DNA from: Symbioplanes lichenis
GTDB taxonomy: Bacteria; Actinomycetota; Actinomycetes; Mycobacteriales; Micromonosporaceae
DNA length: 64,000 nucleotides
Direction of reading: 5' to 3'
Assembly (NCBI RefSeq): GCF_030709675.1
Contig: NZ_JAUZQD010000002.1
Coordinates: forward strand, 434,001 to 498,000
In this document: piece after piece, positions 63,079-64,000 of the stretch
Layout of the letters: each line of letters opens with the position of its first letter
How positions within the stretch are numbered: position 1 is the stretch's first letter
The notes under the pieces: generated by a model
What the model was told of the DNA's origin: nothing
The model's input: the letters and a program-made list of their open reading frames with translations, nothing else
Databases searched by the model: none
Program-made: the position numbers and the translations under genes

Positions 63079-63904
63079 CATAGTCCTCCAGCAGGGCTGG
63101 GGTGAGGCCGGCCTTGCGAATGGCGCGCAGGGCCGCGAGGAAGTCTTTGACGAAGGCCGGGCGGAAGTGCATCAGGATGATGTCGCCGGGCTGGACCTGC
63201 TTGCCTTCCTGGTAGCGGACCTTGCCCTTGTCGACCGTCTCGCGCCACATGAACGACGCCTTCATCCCGCAGTCCGCGGCCGCCCGGCGTGTGGTCGCGT
63301 CCTCCGAGCCGAACGGCGGGCGGAACAGCACCGGTCGCCGCCCGTACCACGCGGCCAGCTTGTCGGCGGAGCCGCAGATCTCGCGCTTCTGCACGGCATA
63401 GGGCTTGCCACGCAGGTCGGGATGACTGATGGTGTGCGCCTCCACGACTGCCCCGGCGTCGATGAGTGGCTTGAAGTAGTCGGGGTTGTCGCGGACGGCG
63501 TCGGTAGTCAGGAACAGCGTGACCGGCACGTTCGCGGTGCGCAGCAGGGCGGCGGCCTCGGGGCTCTTGGTGAAGCCGTCGTCGATGGTGAGGAAGGCGA
63601 CCTTCTGCGTGGTCTCGATCCGGTGCAGGTAGGGCGCCGAGCCGTCGCGCGGCAGGCTGATCAGCACGGGCTCCGGTGCCGGACCGAACGTGGGCACGTC
63701 ACTCTCCTTCCATCCGTGGTGCTGCGTGTCATTCCTGACCGGCGCCGGCCCTTTCTCCGGCACCGCTGCTGCTGACGGGCTCACCGCTGTCTCCGGTCCC
63801 GTGGACCGTCCCGGCTGCCGCGCGGCTGCATCGTGCGGGGCGGTGGCGCAGCCGGCGAGGACGGTCAGGGTGGTGGCCGCGGTCAGCCATCGGAAGATCG
63901 ACAC
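63071..63904 (-). CDS. Polysaccharide deacetylase (NodB/CE4) lipoprotein
   Basis: A 277-residue exported enzyme, GTG start. Lipobox VLAGC at Cys19. A Pro/Ala-rich linker precedes the CE4 domain (residues about 95-270): TIDDGFTKSPEAAALL (catalytic and metal Asp pair about 107), HTISHPDLRG (metal His pair), FRPPFGSEDA and GDIILMHF (catalytic His). It removes N-acetyl groups from a cell-wall or exopolysaccharide amino sugar. The gene's stop lies in the first unit of a 91-bp array. Confidence 0.93.
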   Translation of the reverse strand: MSIFRWLTAATTLTVLAGCATAPHDAAARQPGRSTGPETAVSPSAAAVPEKGPAPVRNDTQHHGWKESDVPTFGPAPEPVLISLPRDGSAPYLHRIETTQKVAFLTIDDGFTKSPEAAALLRTANVPVTLFLTTDAVRDNPDYFKPLIDAGAVVEAHTISHPDLRGKPYAVQKREICGSADKLAAWYGRRPVLFRPPFGSEDATTRRAAADCGMKASFMWRETVDKGKVRYQEGKQVQPGDIILMHFRPAFVKDFLAALRAIRKAGLTPALLEDYVR

Positions 63905-64000
63905 GAGGCGACATCGTGCCGATCACCGTGTCAGGTGGGCGTGAAGTCCATGATTCCTCGGTCGGCCGCGGGCGAACACCTACCAAAGTAGGTGCTCCTC
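63905..64000. promoter_or_regulatory. Upstream region of the deacetylase gene with a hairpin
   Basis: CACCTAC (63977-63983) and GTAGGTG (63988-63994) form a 7-bp stem with a 4-base loop at the window edge. It may be an operator or part of a neighbouring gene's end; not resolvable here. Confidence 0.4.

Overview
The window is about 72% GC by eye, uses GTG starts freely, and is packed with two-gene overlaps (ATGA, GTGA) and leaderless promoters. The gene content (SARP regulator, DUF1996, DUF1707, DUF2277, DUF427, LolA-like/ABC cassette, sigma-B/F type factor, many ricin-lectin secreted proteins) points to a soil actinomycete, most likely Micromonosporaceae (Actinoplanes-like). That placement is inference; there is no rRNA or tRNA in the window. 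About 53 intact genes, one frameshifted gene cut by the left edge and one sigma-factor remnant are supported.

Layout. 0-10 kb: frameshifted subtilase 5' end, aldo/keto reductase, CBM6-DUF1996 secreted protein, LysR/EamA divergent pair, a small ricin-like protein and a coupled three-gene operon (enoyl-reductase-like, DUF1707, sugar O-acetyltransferase). 10-21 kb: APC permease, a PLP decarboxylase relative with an in-frame repeat insert, a SARP-ATPase regulator, an alpha/beta hydrolase and a TetR/MFS efflux operon with two clear operators. 21-36 kb: sugar ABC importer (no ATPase), SIS isomerase, DUF2277, GT39-type membrane glycosyltransferase, sigma-F-like factor with its own sigma-F-type promoter, DUF427, YbaK, DeoR regulator and GH4 glycosidase. 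36-41 kb: GH43 and MGH1-like secreted glycosidases, a lipoprotein, ArsR/SRPBCC. 41-51 kb: YcnI, a two-component system behind a TetR gene, SDR with a palindromic operator pair, LolA-like/ABC transporter, and a FAD oxidoreductase with MarR boxes. 51-64 kb: epimerase, EAL-HDOD protein, xi-class GST, ECF sigma remnant, Rox-like monooxygenase, a secreted PQQ-dehydrogenase plus ThuA/DUF1080 pair with near-identical ricin domains, FabH and a polysaccharide deacetylase.

The most unusual signal is not a gene family. Intergenic spaces carry many unrelated tandem arrays (units of 22, 28, 29/30, 30, 34, 35, about 66 and 91 bp). At five of them (APC permease, SARP, DUF2277, YbaK, polysaccharide deacetylase) the first unit contains the stop codon, and often the last codons, of the neighbouring gene, and the copies run on downstream. 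An 18-bp array of the same kind sits in frame inside the PLP decarboxylase gene. A second theme is sugar use: importer, SIS isomerase, GH4, GH43, MGH1-like and keto-sugar enzymes, with a shared CGTTTG-type half-site upstream of the SIS and GH4 genes that may be read by the DeoR regulator between them.
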